A DNA stretch of 64,000 nucleotides from Selenomonadaceae bacterium (GCA_017515635.1 JAFWFO010000017.1:1-64000); one strand, 5' to 3'. Shown: positions 17,569 through 26,448, counted from the stretch's first letter. Translations and numbers: made by a program. The notes: generated by a model not told the origin, from the sequence alone.

Positions 17569-18133
17569 CGCAAATATCAGCCTCAAGTTTATCGTTTGTC
17601 GCAAGCAAAATAATTTTTTCGGGTTTCGCGGCTTGAATTTCGGCAAAAAAATTTTCGCGCCCCGCGTCGTCGAGATTGGCGGTCGGTTCGTCGAGTAACC
17701 AAATATCCGCGTCGACGGCAAGCAGAATCGCGAATTTCAAACGTTGCCGCATTCCCGTTGAAAAATTTTCCGTGCGTTCGTCGCCGAAAGTTTTCATGTC
17801 CAAGCCCGTGCGTCGACCGAGTTCGGAAATTTTTTCGTCGGACAAAATTTTTCCGCGCAGACGAGCGAAGAATTTCAGATTTTCCCGCGCAGTCAAGCCG
17901 TCGTAAAGTTTCATTTCGGGCGACAGAGCGGCGATTTTTTTTTCGTCGGGAAAAGTTACCTTGCCGCTGTCGGGATTAATAATTTTTCCCGCGAGCTTGA
18001 GCAACGTGGATTTTCCCGCGCCGTTTGCGCCCGTCACGCCGAAAATTTTTCCGCAACCGAATTTCAGCGATAAGCCGTCGAAAATTTTATGCTTGCCGAA
18101 AGTCAAAGTCACCGCGTCGAATTGAATCGTCAC
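17543..18133 (-). CDS. ccmA: Heme exporter ATPase CcmA
   Basis: This is a 196-residue ABC ATPase. Walker A is GANGAGKST (about residue 34), the signature is FSTGMRQR (a CcmA-like variant of LSGGQ), Walker B is IWLLDEPTANLD, and the switch region has ATND in place of the usual TH(D/Q), so the switch His is missing. CcmA uses ATP to release heme-loaded CcmE. It overlaps the Crp-type regulator gene by four bases (ATGA) and ccmB by 26, so the order is regulator-ccmA-ccmB-ccmC-deacetylase in one transcript. Confidence 0.85.
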   Translation of the reverse strand: MTIQFDAVTLTFGKHKIFDGLSLKFGCGKIFGVTGANGAGKSTLLKLAGKIINPDSGKVTFPDEKKIAALSPEMKLYDGLTARENLKFFARLRGKILSDEKISELGRRTGLDMKTFGDERTENFSTGMRQRLKFAILLAVDADIWLLDEPTANLDDAGRENFFAEIQAAKPEKIILLATNDKLEADICDEIITLPL

Positions 18134-18798
18134 GAAATTTTATCCTTGTTAAGTTTCATCAAACGCCCGTTGACTTCGAGGATGCCGTCCGTCTGCATTT
18201 GAGAAATTTCCCGCGTCAACGCCGAACGATTGCATTCGAGTTCTTTGGCGAATTGTACGCGACCGGGAACTTTAATCCACTCCGATTGCTGACGTTTTTC
18301 GCGTTGAATCAAATACAAAATCACTCGTTCCCGCAACGTTTTTTGCGACAGGAGTTCGACTTTCTGCATCATCAAAACATTTTTGCGGCTGAACGTTTCG
18401 AGCAAATTTTTCATAACAATGCCGTGCGTTCTGCCGAGTGTCGGCCCCGCGATTAAAAGCGAGCGATACGGTATCCACATTACCGTTGATTCGGTCGTAA
18501 GTCGCACGCTTGTTGCGATTAAATCTTCGCCGAGAATTGCCGAGACTGAGCCGAAAAGTGCGCCGCTGTCGATGACGTGACCGACAGTTTCGTTGCCGAG
18601 CCAATCGAGCGACAAAATTTGCGCTTCGCCCGTGACGATTATTCCAAGGTTTGCATTCGGCGCGAACGCCTCCAAAATTCTTTCGCCGCGAGGATAACTT
18701 TTAAACGTCGTGCCGGTGAAATTGACAAACTTTTCGATTTCAACGCGAGACAGCCCCTTGAAGAGCGGCACTGTTTGAACATCTGCAGGTATCAACAC
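18130..18798 (-). CDS. Crp/Fnr-family transcription regulator
   Basis: This 222-residue protein has an N-terminal cyclic-nucleotide-binding-like beta-roll (about residues 20-120), a long dimerisation helix, and a C-terminal winged helix with the recognition helix around CNRSALTREISQM. There is no N-terminal Cys cluster, so it is not an Fnr-type iron-sulfur oxygen sensor. Heme, cAMP or another effector remain possible. It is the first gene of the ccm operon and overlaps ccmA by four bases, which makes local control of cytochrome maturation likely. GGGAGGTGAG precedes the start, and a good promoter lies about 45 bases upstream. Confidence 0.85.
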   Translation of the reverse strand: MLIPADVQTVPLFKGLSRVEIEKFVNFTGTTFKSYPRGERILEAFAPNANLGIIVTGEAQILSLDWLGNETVGHVIDSGALFGSVSAILGEDLIATSVRLTTESTVMWIPYRSLLIAGPTLGRTHGIVMKNLLETFSRKNVLMMQKVELLSQKTLRERVILYLIQREKRQQSEWIKVPGRVQFAKELECNRSALTREISQMQTDGILEVNGRLMKLNKDKIS

Positions 18799-18840
18799 CG
18801 CTCACCTCCCGTAAAATTTTTTTCATTTTAACACGGGCGA

Positions 18841-18869
18841 ATTGTATCATACTGTAAAAAATGTCACAA
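18841..18869 (-). promoter_or_regulatory. Promoter of the Crp-ccmABC-deacetylase operon
   Basis: Minus strand TTGTGA (18864-18869), 17-base spacer, TACAAT (18841-18846). TGTGACATTTTTTACA across the -35 region is an imperfect Crp-like half-site pair (TGTGA-N6-TNACA), so autoregulation is possible. Confidence 0.6.
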
Positions 18870-18908
18870 CGCCTTTAAAATTTTTCGGCGGGCGTGCAGT
18901 TTACGCAC

Positions 18909-18935
18909 AAAAAAAACCGCTCAACTTGCGAGCGG
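18909..18935 (-). terminator. Terminator of the M48 protease gene
   Basis: On the minus strand CCGCTC, a seven-base loop and GAGCGG (18917-18922 with 18930-18935) are followed by eight T. It lies 14 bases after the M48 stop. Confidence 0.85.
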
Positions 18936-18948
18936 CTGAGTTTGCGAA

Positions 18949-20052
18949 TCACTTCAAGGAATTTAATCTGTCGGCGATAACTTGCGCGTCTTCGTCACCT
19001 TCAAGCGGCGTTACAATCGCCTGATTGCCGAGCATGACTGTTCCGTTGACAACGGTGGCTTCGTTTTTGTTTTGCCCGTCATGAAAAGCGCGAGCCAAAT
19101 TTCCCAGGACGAAATAGGAACGTTCCGCGCCCGACATTGTCGACGAGGCGACGGGCGTCATGAAATTTTTTTTGTTGACAAGGACAACGCCGTTTTTAAC
19201 TTCAGCGTGCTTGCCGCTGTACTCGAAAAGTTTTTTCGCGCAGGCATCGCGGCGTTTTGCGCTGTCGGGGTGGTCGCTCGGCTTGAATATCGCAGTTAAT
19301 TTCGAACGTTCTTTGCCGATTGAAAGTTCCGTAAACCTTTGCATTACCGCCGCCGCCGCTCCGATGTTGTAGGGCGTGTTGACAAGATAATCGATGCTTA
19401 TCAAATCGGCTTGCGTCTCGAATTTTTTATCTTTGTGAGCGTCCATATTGTTGAGCGCAACATCCGCAATCAAAGAAGTTATCGCGCCTCCGCTAATCGC
19501 GGCACCGAGCAAACCGGCAGTGACTCTTTGATTGACTTGCTTTTCAAGACTTTTGGCACCGTGATTCAGTTGCCCGTGTCCCATCTCGTGACCGACGATC
19601 GCGGCAATTTCGTCTTCGCTCGTCAACGCTTTAAACGTTCCGCGATTGACCATCATGACATGCCCCATTGCGCAAGCGGCGTTCAAGCTGTCGTTGTCGG
19701 CAACGAAATAACGATACGGCTTGTCTTTGATTGACGGGTCGACGGCCGCCACTCCGCGAGTCAAGTTCGCCATAATTATATCAAGCCGCTCGTTGTATTC
19801 GGGTGTCGTGTCAACACCTTGCTTTTCGCGGAAATTTTGGTACAGAGCTTCTTGCCCTTCGGACGTCTCGTTGTATTGTTTGATGATTTCTTTAACTTTA
19901 CTTCTCATTGCCGCGCCTTCGATTAGAGTGCCCGCAATGCCGCCGATTAATCCCGAAGCAGAAGCCGCCTGCACGACGGGCGTGCCGAAAGTCAACGAAA
20001 ATCCGACAGCCGCCGCCGTCAATAGTGACAAGAATTTTTTCTTCAAGTTCAT
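18949..20052 (-). CDS. M48-family zinc metalloprotease, exported
   Basis: This is a 367-residue protein with a signal peptide (hydrophobic about residues 9-29, cleavage near VQA-AS). The zinc site is HEMGHGQLNHG (HExxH, about residue 150) with the downstream Glu expected in the QADLISIDYL segment (about residue 213). A conserved DHPDSAKRRDA block follows. It resembles the periplasmic BepA/LoiP-type M48 proteases that act in outer-membrane quality control, but it lacks the TPR tail of BepA. It is a single-gene unit with a good GGGAGG ribosome-binding site and its own terminator, next to the OmpH/LpxD envelope cluster. Confidence 0.85.
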   Translation of the reverse strand: MNLKKKFLSLLTAAAVGFSLTFGTPVVQAASASGLIGGIAGTLIEGAAMRSKVKEIIKQYNETSEGQEALYQNFREKQGVDTTPEYNERLDIIMANLTRGVAAVDPSIKDKPYRYFVADNDSLNAACAMGHVMMVNRGTFKALTSEDEIAAIVGHEMGHGQLNHGAKSLEKQVNQRVTAGLLGAAISGGAITSLIADVALNNMDAHKDKKFETQADLISIDYLVNTPYNIGAAAAVMQRFTELSIGKERSKLTAIFKPSDHPDSAKRRDACAKKLFEYSGKHAEVKNGVVLVNKKNFMTPVASSTMSGAERSYFVLGNLARAFHDGQNKNEATVVNGTVMLGNQAIVTPLEGDEDAQVIADRLNSLK

Positions 20053-20199
20053 AACGTGAAACCTCCCGCAAAATTTTTCGCCATTATATCAGAAAAAATC
20101 TTCACGGAAAAATTTTTTTGGCGGCTTGAAGATATGAATTTTATCTGGTAAGATTGTAAGCACAGTCAATCACTCAAAAATTTTTGGAGGGAACATCTT

Positions 20200-20757
20200 A
20201 TGGCAATACGGCAACAAGACAGCACCGGCTCCGGCTCGACCGACATGAAGTTGACAAAGTTTCGGGCAATGCTCCAAGACATCGACCGCTATCTTTCGGG
20301 ACGTTCGGGCGGAATTTTCATGTTCAGCGGCACGGGCACGAAGTACAAGGCCTATTACTCGAACCAGCTCAAGCGTTACAATTCCGACGTTTTTGTTTCG
20401 GTCATGGAAGTCAATTTCAACCCCGACAAGTCCAGCCCGCTCGAAATCGTCGAAGAACAGGGCATCATCAATCTTTACCGCGACTTGAAGAACAAACCCG
20501 GCGCGAACAAAAGCTTTAACGAATTTTATCGCTTGATTTTCTGGCTCCTGTTCAGTGCGGCGGTCTCGGACGAAATTTACAACAACGAACTGCCCAACAT
20601 CATCGACTTCGCCTATTGCCTCGGCTTCGACGAACCGTTGACCCGCGATTGGTGCAAGGCGGTCGCTTACGTCATCGAAGGCAACAAGCTCAGCGAAAAA
20701 AGCAAAATCGACTTCGAGACTCGCGAGGCCAAAGCGTTCTTCCTGCATCAAAAATGA
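20200..20757 (+). CDS. Unrecognised 185-residue soluble protein, TerB-like feel
   Basis: I do not recognise the family. The protein has no signal or membrane segment. An N-terminal SGSGSTDMK linker is followed by a mixed segment with FMFSGTGTKYKAYYSN (Gly/Tyr-rich) and a helical second half. The stretch AAVSDEIYNNELPNIIDFAYCLGF resembles the acidic metal-binding helices of TerB-like domains, but that is a weak impression. GGAGGG precedes the ATG. It is followed after nine bases by another unrecognised gene, and a promoter-like TAAGAT lies near 20150. The pair is transcribed toward, and separately from, the OmpH cluster. Confidence 0.55.
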   Translation: MAIRQQDSTGSGSTDMKLTKFRAMLQDIDRYLSGRSGGIFMFSGTGTKYKAYYSNQLKRYNSDVFVSVMEVNFNPDKSSPLEIVEEQGIINLYRDLKNKPGANKSFNEFYRLIFWLLFSAAVSDEIYNNELPNIIDFAYCLGFDEPLTRDWCKAVAYVIEGNKLSEKSKIDFETREAKAFFLHQK

Positions 20758-20766
20758 GGTGAGCTC

Positions 20767-21111
20767 ATGGCGAAAAACATTTATCTTGCGTCGGGAATGC
20801 TTCATCAAAAGATCGTCAACGGCAAGGCGAATCGTCCTTACCCTGCCGCAAACAAACGCAGATCGGGCTTGAGAATCCCCGATGAAAAACTTGGCGAAGT
20901 GACGAAAATTTTTGCCGTAGTCCAAAACGAATTGAGCGGGCTTCACTTCGACGTTAATCAATGCACGCGCCCGATTTTGACAATCGCCGCCGAAGAAATC
21001 AGTAAATTGAATTACGACATGTACGCCGGCACGCGCAACATGTTGCAAATCGTCCGCGATTCGGGCATTCACAAGGGCATCGAAAAAATTCTTGAAAAAA
21101 TGGTTTTCTGA
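20767..21111 (+). CDS. Unrecognised 114-residue protein, partner of the preceding gene
   Basis: This is a small soluble protein, basic in the first third (HQKIVNGKANRPYPAANKRRSG) and helical afterwards, ending in IEKILEKMVF. AGGTGAG lies four to nine bases before the ATG, and the gap to the preceding stop is only nine bases, so the two are almost surely co-expressed. No catalytic motif, signal or membrane segment can be seen. No family is recognised. Confidence 0.55.
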   Translation: MAKNIYLASGMLHQKIVNGKANRPYPAANKRRSGLRIPDEKLGEVTKIFAVVQNELSGLHFDVNQCTRPILTIAAEEISKLNYDMYAGTRNMLQIVRDSGIHKGIEKILEKMVF

Positions 21112-21199
21112 ACCGCGAAATTTTGGTTTGCAATGGATAACCGCGTCTGCTATAATCGGCGGCGTTATAAGGTCAACCGTCTTAAGGAGAGTATGTGGA

Positions 21200-21667
21200 A
21201 TGATAAAATTGGAAAAGAAACAGATCAGGATTGTCAGCATTTTGATTGCGGCAATTTTCATCGGCAGTGTGGTTGCGCTCGCTTTGACGCAAACCGGAAA
21301 CATTGCGTCGGCGGCAAGTTCGTCGTCCGTCGGCGTCGTCGACATGCAACAAATTTCGATGGCGCACCCCGAAGTTCAAAACCTTCAAAGCCAGATGGAA
21401 ACCACAGTCAACGATATCCGCAAGGAATTCGAGGAAAAATCTGCCGGCATGAACGATCAGGAAAAGGCGGACTACTACATGCAGTGCCAAGACCGAATTC
21501 GTCAAAAGCAAGAAGAACTGCTCGCGCCGATTGAACAATCCATTCAAACCGCGATTAAAGCCGTTGCTGACAAAAAAGGTCTTGCGGTAGTCATCAACAA
21601 AGCGGCGGTCGTCTACGGCGGTCAGGACATCACCCAAGACGTTATCGCTCAACTCGGCAAGAAATGA
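21200..21667 (+). CDS. OmpH/Skp-family periplasmic chaperone-like protein 1
   Basis: About 155 residues. The N-terminal membrane/signal segment (about residues 9-30) is followed by the OmpH signature VGVVDMQQISMAHPEVQ and a charged helical hairpin region of about 70 residues, ending in the LAVVINKAAVVYGGQDITQDVIAQL motif typical of the trimer base. Skp-like proteins hold unfolded outer-membrane proteins. I choose ATG 21200 because AAGGAGA lies nine bases upstream and a TATAAT-type element lies 45-50 bases upstream. It is first in a row of three OmpH-like genes and lpxD. Confidence 0.82.
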   Translation: MIKLEKKQIRIVSILIAAIFIGSVVALALTQTGNIASAASSSSVGVVDMQQISMAHPEVQNLQSQMETTVNDIRKEFEEKSAGMNDQEKADYYMQCQDRIRQKQEELLAPIEQSIQTAIKAVADKKGLAVVINKAAVVYGGQDITQDVIAQLGKK

Positions 21668-21685
21668 TTTCGGCTATTCAGTGGT

Positions 21686-21725
21686 TAGTGATTAGTAAAA
21701 TTTCTAATCACTAGCCATTTTTTTT
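21686..21725 (+). terminator. Stem-loop with T-run between OmpH-like genes 1 and 2
   Basis: TAGTGATTAG (21686-21695) pairs perfectly with 21704-21713, followed by GCCA and eight T. The T-run ends on the ribosome-binding site of the next gene, so it probably attenuates rather than fully stops transcription. The AT-rich TTAGTGATTAG phrasing is unlike nearby coding sequence and resembles mobile intergenic repeats. Confidence 0.55.
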
Positions 21726-21738
21726 GGGAGGCGCGGCA

Positions 21739-22812
21739 ATGGCAAATTACCGAGCATGGACGGCGGCAACATTCGTTGCGTTAATCGGCGGCGGTTTTTA
21801 TTTCCACCACACAACGGAGCCTCCCGCGAAGCCCGTCGAAGAAAAAGTTGAGAGACCCGCATCAAAAGAAGCAGAAGGCGTCGGAGTAATCGATTTGGAC
21901 GAAATTCAAAACCATCACCCCGACGGTGAACAACTTGCAGAATTGCAGGCGACGGAATTGCGGTTGCGTTTGGAACTCAACGAGGCAATGAGAGTTATAC
22001 AACTGCCCAAACCTGCGCCGCCCGAAATCAACGAAAAAGTTTTCGACGAAGCGGCTTGGCAGAAAAACGCGCAAGAGGTCATGAGTCAGCTTGCCGAATT
22101 GGAAATGCGCAAAAAGTTGATGGCGGAAGAATATCGCAAGAAAAGTGAGCCGCAGTATATTGAGCGACGCAACAAAGTCCGTGACGAATTCATGAACGAA
22201 CATTTGAACATTCAGCTGAAGTTGCAGAACGCGGACAATTTGCATTTGACGCAGGAACAAGTTGACGAGCTGGTAAAGCAACTTGAGGATGTCGAATTCA
22301 GACGCAACTCCGCGCAAAAAAAGTTGCTTGAACAATGGATGGCGGAAATTGAAAAATTCGTCATAGATTCGACGGCGGCGGAAGAAGCACGTTTGAAGGC
22401 GGAGGCGGAACGATTGCAACGCGAAGTTGACGAACAGTCGCGCAAAAAGCAAGAAGAGGTTGCCGAAAGAAACCGCCAACAAATGGAGCAGTCAATCCGC
22501 GACATTGAATCTCGTCAAGTTCGCAGGCAAGAACTTTTGTCGTCGGTGCAACAAGTCGGCAACGAGCGGGCGGAACTTGAGCAGAAAATTTTAAATTCAA
22601 TCGTCGATAAAGCAATGATGCTGGCGTCGGTTCACCGATTGGAATTGCTTTTGGTCAAGCGTGCGCCCTTCGACGACGAAAAATTTCGGTTAAAACGTTT
22701 GCGAATGAATTTTGAGCTCAAAGCCCCCGAACACACGGGCGCGGTGATTTTCACGACGAAAAAAACGCTTGACTTGACGGACGAATTGATTAAAGAAATG
22801 CAACGGCGTTGA
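21739..22812 (+). CDS. OmpH-like protein 2, membrane-anchored, long coiled coil
   Basis: This is a 357-residue protein with an N-terminal membrane anchor (about residues 7-22), a Pro/Glu/Lys linker, an OmpH-like start GVIDLDEIQNHHPDG and then about 250 residues of nearly continuous charged coiled coil rich in Glu, Gln, Lys and Arg (for example EEARLKAEAERLQREVDEQ). It is about twice the usual Skp length. The C-terminal part ends in a short beta-prone segment. ATG 21739 follows GGGAGG; TTG 21724 overlaps that site. Placed between two normal OmpH proteins, it likely serves in the same periplasmic space, perhaps as a spacer or an outer-membrane tether. Its function is not established. Confidence 0.7.
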   Translation: MANYRAWTAATFVALIGGGFYFHHTTEPPAKPVEEKVERPASKEAEGVGVIDLDEIQNHHPDGEQLAELQATELRLRLELNEAMRVIQLPKPAPPEINEKVFDEAAWQKNAQEVMSQLAELEMRKKLMAEEYRKKSEPQYIERRNKVRDEFMNEHLNIQLKLQNADNLHLTQEQVDELVKQLEDVEFRRNSAQKKLLEQWMAEIEKFVIDSTAAEEARLKAEAERLQREVDEQSRKKQEEVAERNRQQMEQSIRDIESRQVRRQELLSSVQQVGNERAELEQKILNSIVDKAMMLASVHRLELLLVKRAPFDDEKFRLKRLRMNFELKAPEHTGAVIFTTKKTLDLTDELIKEMQRR

Positions 22813-22848
22813 ACGATACGCATTGATTTTGAGGGGAAGTGTTTTTAA

Positions 22849-23280
22849 TTGAATTTGATAAAAAAATTGGCGGCGACGGCTCTGCTCGCGACTTCTTTGC
22901 TGACTATGGGTTGCGGTAACGGTCAAATCGCCTCCGTTGACGTGATGAAAGTCATGGAAGATGCTCCGCGTGTAAAAACTTTGATGGCGGAAGCCGAAGC
23001 CAAAGCCAAAGAAGCTCAGGAGAATTTCGAGAAAGAATACACCAACAAGCCCGATTTGACTGAAGCGGACGTCCAGAAAGCGCAAGTAGAACTTCAACGC
23101 AAGCTTAGCGGAATCAATCAGGCTTACACGGCTCAGATTAAAAATCGGCTCGACGTTGTCCTTGAAGAAATTGCCCGTGAAAAAAATATTGACGTTGTCA
23201 TCAGCAATTCTGCCGAAGACAAAATGATTTTCCACGGCGCGATTGACGTTACCGACGACGTTATCAAGAAGATGCAATAA
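22849..23280 (+). CDS. OmpH/Skp-family lipoprotein 3
   Basis: This 143-residue protein starts at TTG 22849, ten bases after GAGGGGAAG. A lipobox at LLTMGCGNG (Cys about residue 21) marks it as a lipoprotein, which is not usual for Skp. The mature part has [31 protein letters not shown], a helical region and the [31 protein letters not shown] trimer-base motif typical of the family. It ends 13 bases before lpxD and should be co-transcribed with it. Confidence 0.8.
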   Translation: MNLIKKLAATALLATSLLTMGCGNGQIASVDVMKVMEDAPRVKTLMAEAEAKAKEAQENFEKEYTNKPDLTEADVQKAQVELQRKLSGINQAYTAQIKNRLDVVLEEIAREKNIDVVISNSAEDKMIFHGAIDVTDDVIKKMQ

Positions 23281-23293
23281 GCAGGCGACAATC

Positions 23294-24310
23294 ATGGAAA
23301 AATTTTTACACGAAGTGGCTCAGCTTGTCGGCGGAGAAATTTTGGGCGACGGAACAACGAAAGTCAGCGGTCTGTCGAATATCAAACTTGCTCAAGCGGG
23401 CGATTTAATTTTCGCGGTGCCGCCGCATTTGGACGAAGCAAAAAATTCGCGAGCAACTGCGGTTTTAATTCCGCGTGACGTTGACGACTTCCCGAAACCC
23501 GCCGTCAAAGTCGACGACCCGCGAGCCGCTTTCGCGATTTTGTTGGAAATGTTCACGCCCAAGCTTGAAATTCCTGTCGGCATAAGTCCGAAAGCTCACA
23601 TCGGCAAAAATGTCACGCTTGCCGAAAACGTGACGATTATGCCTTTCGCGGTTGTCGACGACGGCGCAACGATTGACGCGGGCGCGATAATTTATCCGCA
23701 TGTTTACATCGGGCAACAGGCGAAAATCGGCGCGGATACCGTGATTTATTCAAGCGTCACCGTTCGCGAATTCTGCACGATCGGCAAGCGTTGTGTCGTT
23801 CACAGTTCGGCGGTTATCGGCTCCGACGGATTCGGATTCACCACGTCAAAAGGCGTTCACACGAAAATTCCGCAGGTCGGCAACGTCATTGTCGAAGACG
23901 ACGTGGAAATCGGCGCGCATGTCGGCATTGATCGTGCGGCGATGGGCTCGACGATTATCGGGCACGGCACGAAGATTGATAATCTCGTACACATTGCGCA
24001 CAACTGCCGAATCGGCGCGAATTGTTTGATTGTGGCGCAAACCGGAATCAGCGGCTCGACGATTGTCGGCGATAACGTGACTTTCGGCGGGCAGGTCGGC
24101 ACGGTCGGGCATATCGAAATCGGCGGCAATTCGGTTTACGCGGCGCGTTCTGGCATTTCCAAAAACATGCCCCCGAATTTTTTCGGCGCGGGCTTCCCGA
24201 TACAAGATCACGGCGATTGGCTCAAGTTTCAGGCGTCGTTGAAAAAAATTCCCGAACTGCTCGAAAAAGTTCGCAGGCTCGAACGGGAGCTTGAGACGCT
24301 AAAACAGTAA
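23294..24310 (+). CDS. lpxD: UDP-3-O-acylglucosamine N-acyltransferase LpxD
   Basis: This 338-residue enzyme of lipid A synthesis adds the second acyl chain to UDP-3-O-acyl-glucosamine in the cytoplasm. An N-terminal uridine-binding domain (about residues 1-95) is followed by a left-handed beta-helix of hexapeptide repeats. The catalytic His is expected in [13 protein letters not shown] (about residues 235-245), with [13 protein letters not shown] following, and a helical C-terminal tail ([16 protein letters not shown]). I use ATG 23294; a longer reading frame upstream belongs to the previous gene. This gene is the clearest sign that the organism makes LPS. Confidence 0.93.
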   Translation: MEKFLHEVAQLVGGEILGDGTTKVSGLSNIKLAQAGDLIFAVPPHLDEAKNSRATAVLIPRDVDDFPKPAVKVDDPRAAFAILLEMFTPKLEIPVGISPKAHIGKNVTLAENVTIMPFAVVDDGATIDAGAIIYPHVYIGQQAKIGADTVIYSSVTVREFCTIGKRCVVHSSAVIGSDGFGFTTSKGVHTKIPQVGNVIVEDDVEIGAHVGIDRAAMGSTIIGHGTKIDNLVHIAHNCRIGANCLIVAQTGISGSTIVGDNVTFGGQVGTVGHIEIGGNSVYAARSGISKNMPPNFFGAGFPIQDHGDWLKFQASLKKIPELLEKVRRLERELETLKQ

Positions 24311-24319
24311 AAAAAATTT

Positions 24320-24350
24320 CCCCGACGTTCAAAGCGTTGGGGATTTTTTT
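24320..24350. terminator. Bidirectional terminator between lpxD and the PBP gene
   Basis: An 8-bp stem (24320-24327 with 24335-24342, one G-T pair) has T-runs on both strands (seven T at 24344-24350, AAAAAATTT on the other side). It serves two convergent operons. Confidence 0.85.
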
Positions 24351-24368
24351 CGGGTAAGATTCAAATTT

Positions 24369-26405
24369 TCACGGGCTGAAATGAACTTTGACCGCCGTGC
24401 CTTTGTCGACGATTTCGCCCGCCGTTATGCTCTGTTCGACGGCAAAACCGGAACCGTCTGCCTCGAAAGCAAGTCCCGCCTCGTTGGCAAGCCGCGCCGC
24501 TTCACGAATGCTTTTTCCGTAAAAACTGGGCACGCGAGCCAAATTCGGCGCAAGATTTTCTTCCTCTTTGGGAGTCTCAATTTTCGGCTCAAGTTCTTTG
24601 GGCGACTCTCGACGTTGCGGCACACCTTGAATCGACGCGTCACCCGTGCCGACTTCGTCGCTGATTTCGTCCGCGTCCAAACCGAGCGGCGCATCTGACG
24701 GCTCAATTCGCATGTAACGGAAGACTTGCGAAAAAATTCTGCCCGCGACCGGAGCCGCAATTTGTCCGCCGTAAAAAGTCCCGTAGGGTTCATCAATCAT
24801 CACAAGCAAGACGATTTGAGGATTTTCGACGGGCGCGAAGCCGCAAAACGACGCGATATATTTGCCTTCGCTGTAGCCCAAACCGTATTCGCTGACTTTC
24901 TGCGCGGTGCCGGTTTTGCCCGCGATACGATAGCCGCGAACAGACGCCTTGCCGCCGCCGCCCGACGCAACGACTTGTTCAAGCAAGCCGACCAAAGTTT
25001 TATCGGTTGCCGAATCAATCGTGCGCCGAACTTCCTCAACGTGCGTTTCGCTGTAAATCGATCCGTTCGCATTTTTAATTTGTTTGACGATGTGCGGCTT
25101 TAACAAAATCCCGTCGTTGGCAATCGCACAAAAAGCCGTGATAAGTTGCAACGGCGTGACGGCGATACTTTGACCGATGGCCATTGTCGCAATGTCGGAG
25201 TCAACCATTTCTTCCGGCTCGTACAAAAGTCCCGCCTCTTCGCCGGGTAATTCGATGCCCGTCGGTTCGCCGAAGCCGAAAAGTTTCGCGTAGCTGATTA
25301 ATTTGTCTGCGCCCAAATCCAAACCGACTAAGGCAAAGCCCGTGTTGAGCGATTGTTTAACCACGTCCGCGAAAGTCACCGTGCCGAAACTCAAGCCGTT
25401 CCAGTTTTGAATTCGCTTTCCCGAAACCATTACATAACCGGGGTCGACGAAAGTTTGATTCGGCGAAACAAGACCTTCCTGCAACGCCGCGCCCGCAATG
25501 ACAGCTTTGAACGTGGAGCCAGGCTCGTAAATGTAAGACACGGCACGATTTTTCCAAACTTCTTGGTCGTAATCCCAAAAACGATTCGGGTTGTACGACG
25601 GACGATTTGCCATTGCCAAAATTTCGCCCGTGTGCGGATCCATTGCAATGCATGTTATCGCAAGCGGCGAATTTTCCGCCATTGCTCTATCAAGTTCCTG
25701 TTCGACGATAAATTGAATCGCGCTGTCAATCGTCAGCTGAATCGTCTTGCACCTGTCGCCTTGGTAGCCGCTCGGCGTGAAAATCGATTCGAGTATCGGG
25801 CGTTCCTGCGTGTCGGCGTAAATGAAAGACTCGGTGACTTCGCCCTTGATATATTTGTCCAACGCCTGTTCAATGCCGTCAAGTCCTTTGTCGTCCGTGC
25901 CGACGAAACCCAAAACATTTGCGGCAAGAACGTCATTGGGGTAGTATCGTTTCGCCTCGTCGCGGAAACCCAAACACACGGCGTAATTTTTTTCGCGAAT
26001 CAGCTTGCGAATCGCCTCGTATTCGGATTGCTCAAGCCGACGTTTCACCCACGAAAAGCCGCCGCCGACGGCAATGTCGTCCAAAATTTCTTGTTCGGTT
26101 TTGTCGACAAGCGGAGCCAGATCTTTGGCAAGTTCGGCGGGATTTTCCACGTGATTGGGGTCGACGAACAGCGATTTTGTCATCGTGCTCACGGCAAGTT
26201 CACGCCCGTGCCTGTCGATAATCGCGCCGCGTGGCGACTGTACGGAATAATCGTGCCCGACCTGCCAACGCATTCTTTCGGCAAGTTCGCTGCCTTGAAC
26301 AAGTTGCAACCAGCCGTAACGAATGACAATCACGACGATTAATCCCAGCAAAAACAAAACAAGCTTCGTGATTCGTCCTTGAACGAAGGCTCTGTCATTT
26401 TTCAT
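24369..26405 (-). CDS. Class B penicillin-binding protein with PASTA domain (SpoVD/FtsI-like)
   Basis: This 678-residue peptidoglycan transpeptidase has one N-terminal membrane helix (about residues 13-32), the dimerisation domain beginning with SPRGAIIDRHGRELA, and the transpeptidase domain with STFK (nucleophile Ser, about residue 304), SLN (about residue 359) and KTGTAQ (about residue 500). After about residue 620 one PASTA-type segment is present (VPSFYGKSIREAARLANEAGL). The C-terminal PASTA places it with SpoVD and Gram-positive PBPs rather than E. coli FtsI. It is last in the leftward operon with the TelA and XpaC-like genes. Whether it acts in division or sporulation cannot be decided from the window. 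Confidence 0.88.
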   Translation of the reverse strand: MKNDRAFVQGRITKLVLFLLGLIVVIVIRYGWLQLVQGSELAERMRWQVGHDYSVQSPRGAIIDRHGRELAVSTMTKSLFVDPNHVENPAELAKDLAPLVDKTEQEILDDIAVGGGFSWVKRRLEQSEYEAIRKLIREKNYAVCLGFRDEAKRYYPNDVLAANVLGFVGTDDKGLDGIEQALDKYIKGEVTESFIYADTQERPILESIFTPSGYQGDRCKTIQLTIDSAIQFIVEQELDRAMAENSPLAITCIAMDPHTGEILAMANRPSYNPNRFWDYDQEVWKNRAVSYIYEPGSTFKAVIAGAALQEGLVSPNQTFVDPGYVMVSGKRIQNWNGLSFGTVTFADVVKQSLNTGFALVGLDLGADKLISYAKLFGFGEPTGIELPGEEAGLLYEPEEMVDSDIATMAIGQSIAVTPLQLITAFCAIANDGILLKPHIVKQIKNANGSIYSETHVEEVRRTIDSATDKTLVGLLEQVVASGGGGKASVRGYRIAGKTGTAQKVSEYGLGYSEGKYIASFCGFAPVENPQIVLLVMIDEPYGTFYGGQIAAPVAGRIFSQVFRYMRIEPSDAPLGLDADEISDEVGTGDASIQGVPQRRESPKELEPKIETPKEEENLAPNLARVPSFYGKSIREAARLANEAGLAFEADGSGFAVEQSITAGEIVDKGTAVKVHFSP

Positions 26406-26448
26406 TAACCATCACCTTTATTGGTGGATTCGTGTCGGAAAAATTTTT

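Noticed and set aside
20170..21345. 391-codon minus-strand open frame over the two unrecognised genes and the ompH start
   Set aside because: It crosses several gene boundaries and non-coding spacers, lacks a start signal, and the plus-strand frames have good ribosome-binding sites and spacing.
25353..26342. 329-codon plus-strand frame opposite the PBP gene
   Set aside because: The minus strand encodes a complete PBP with all motifs; the opposite frame is a shadow.
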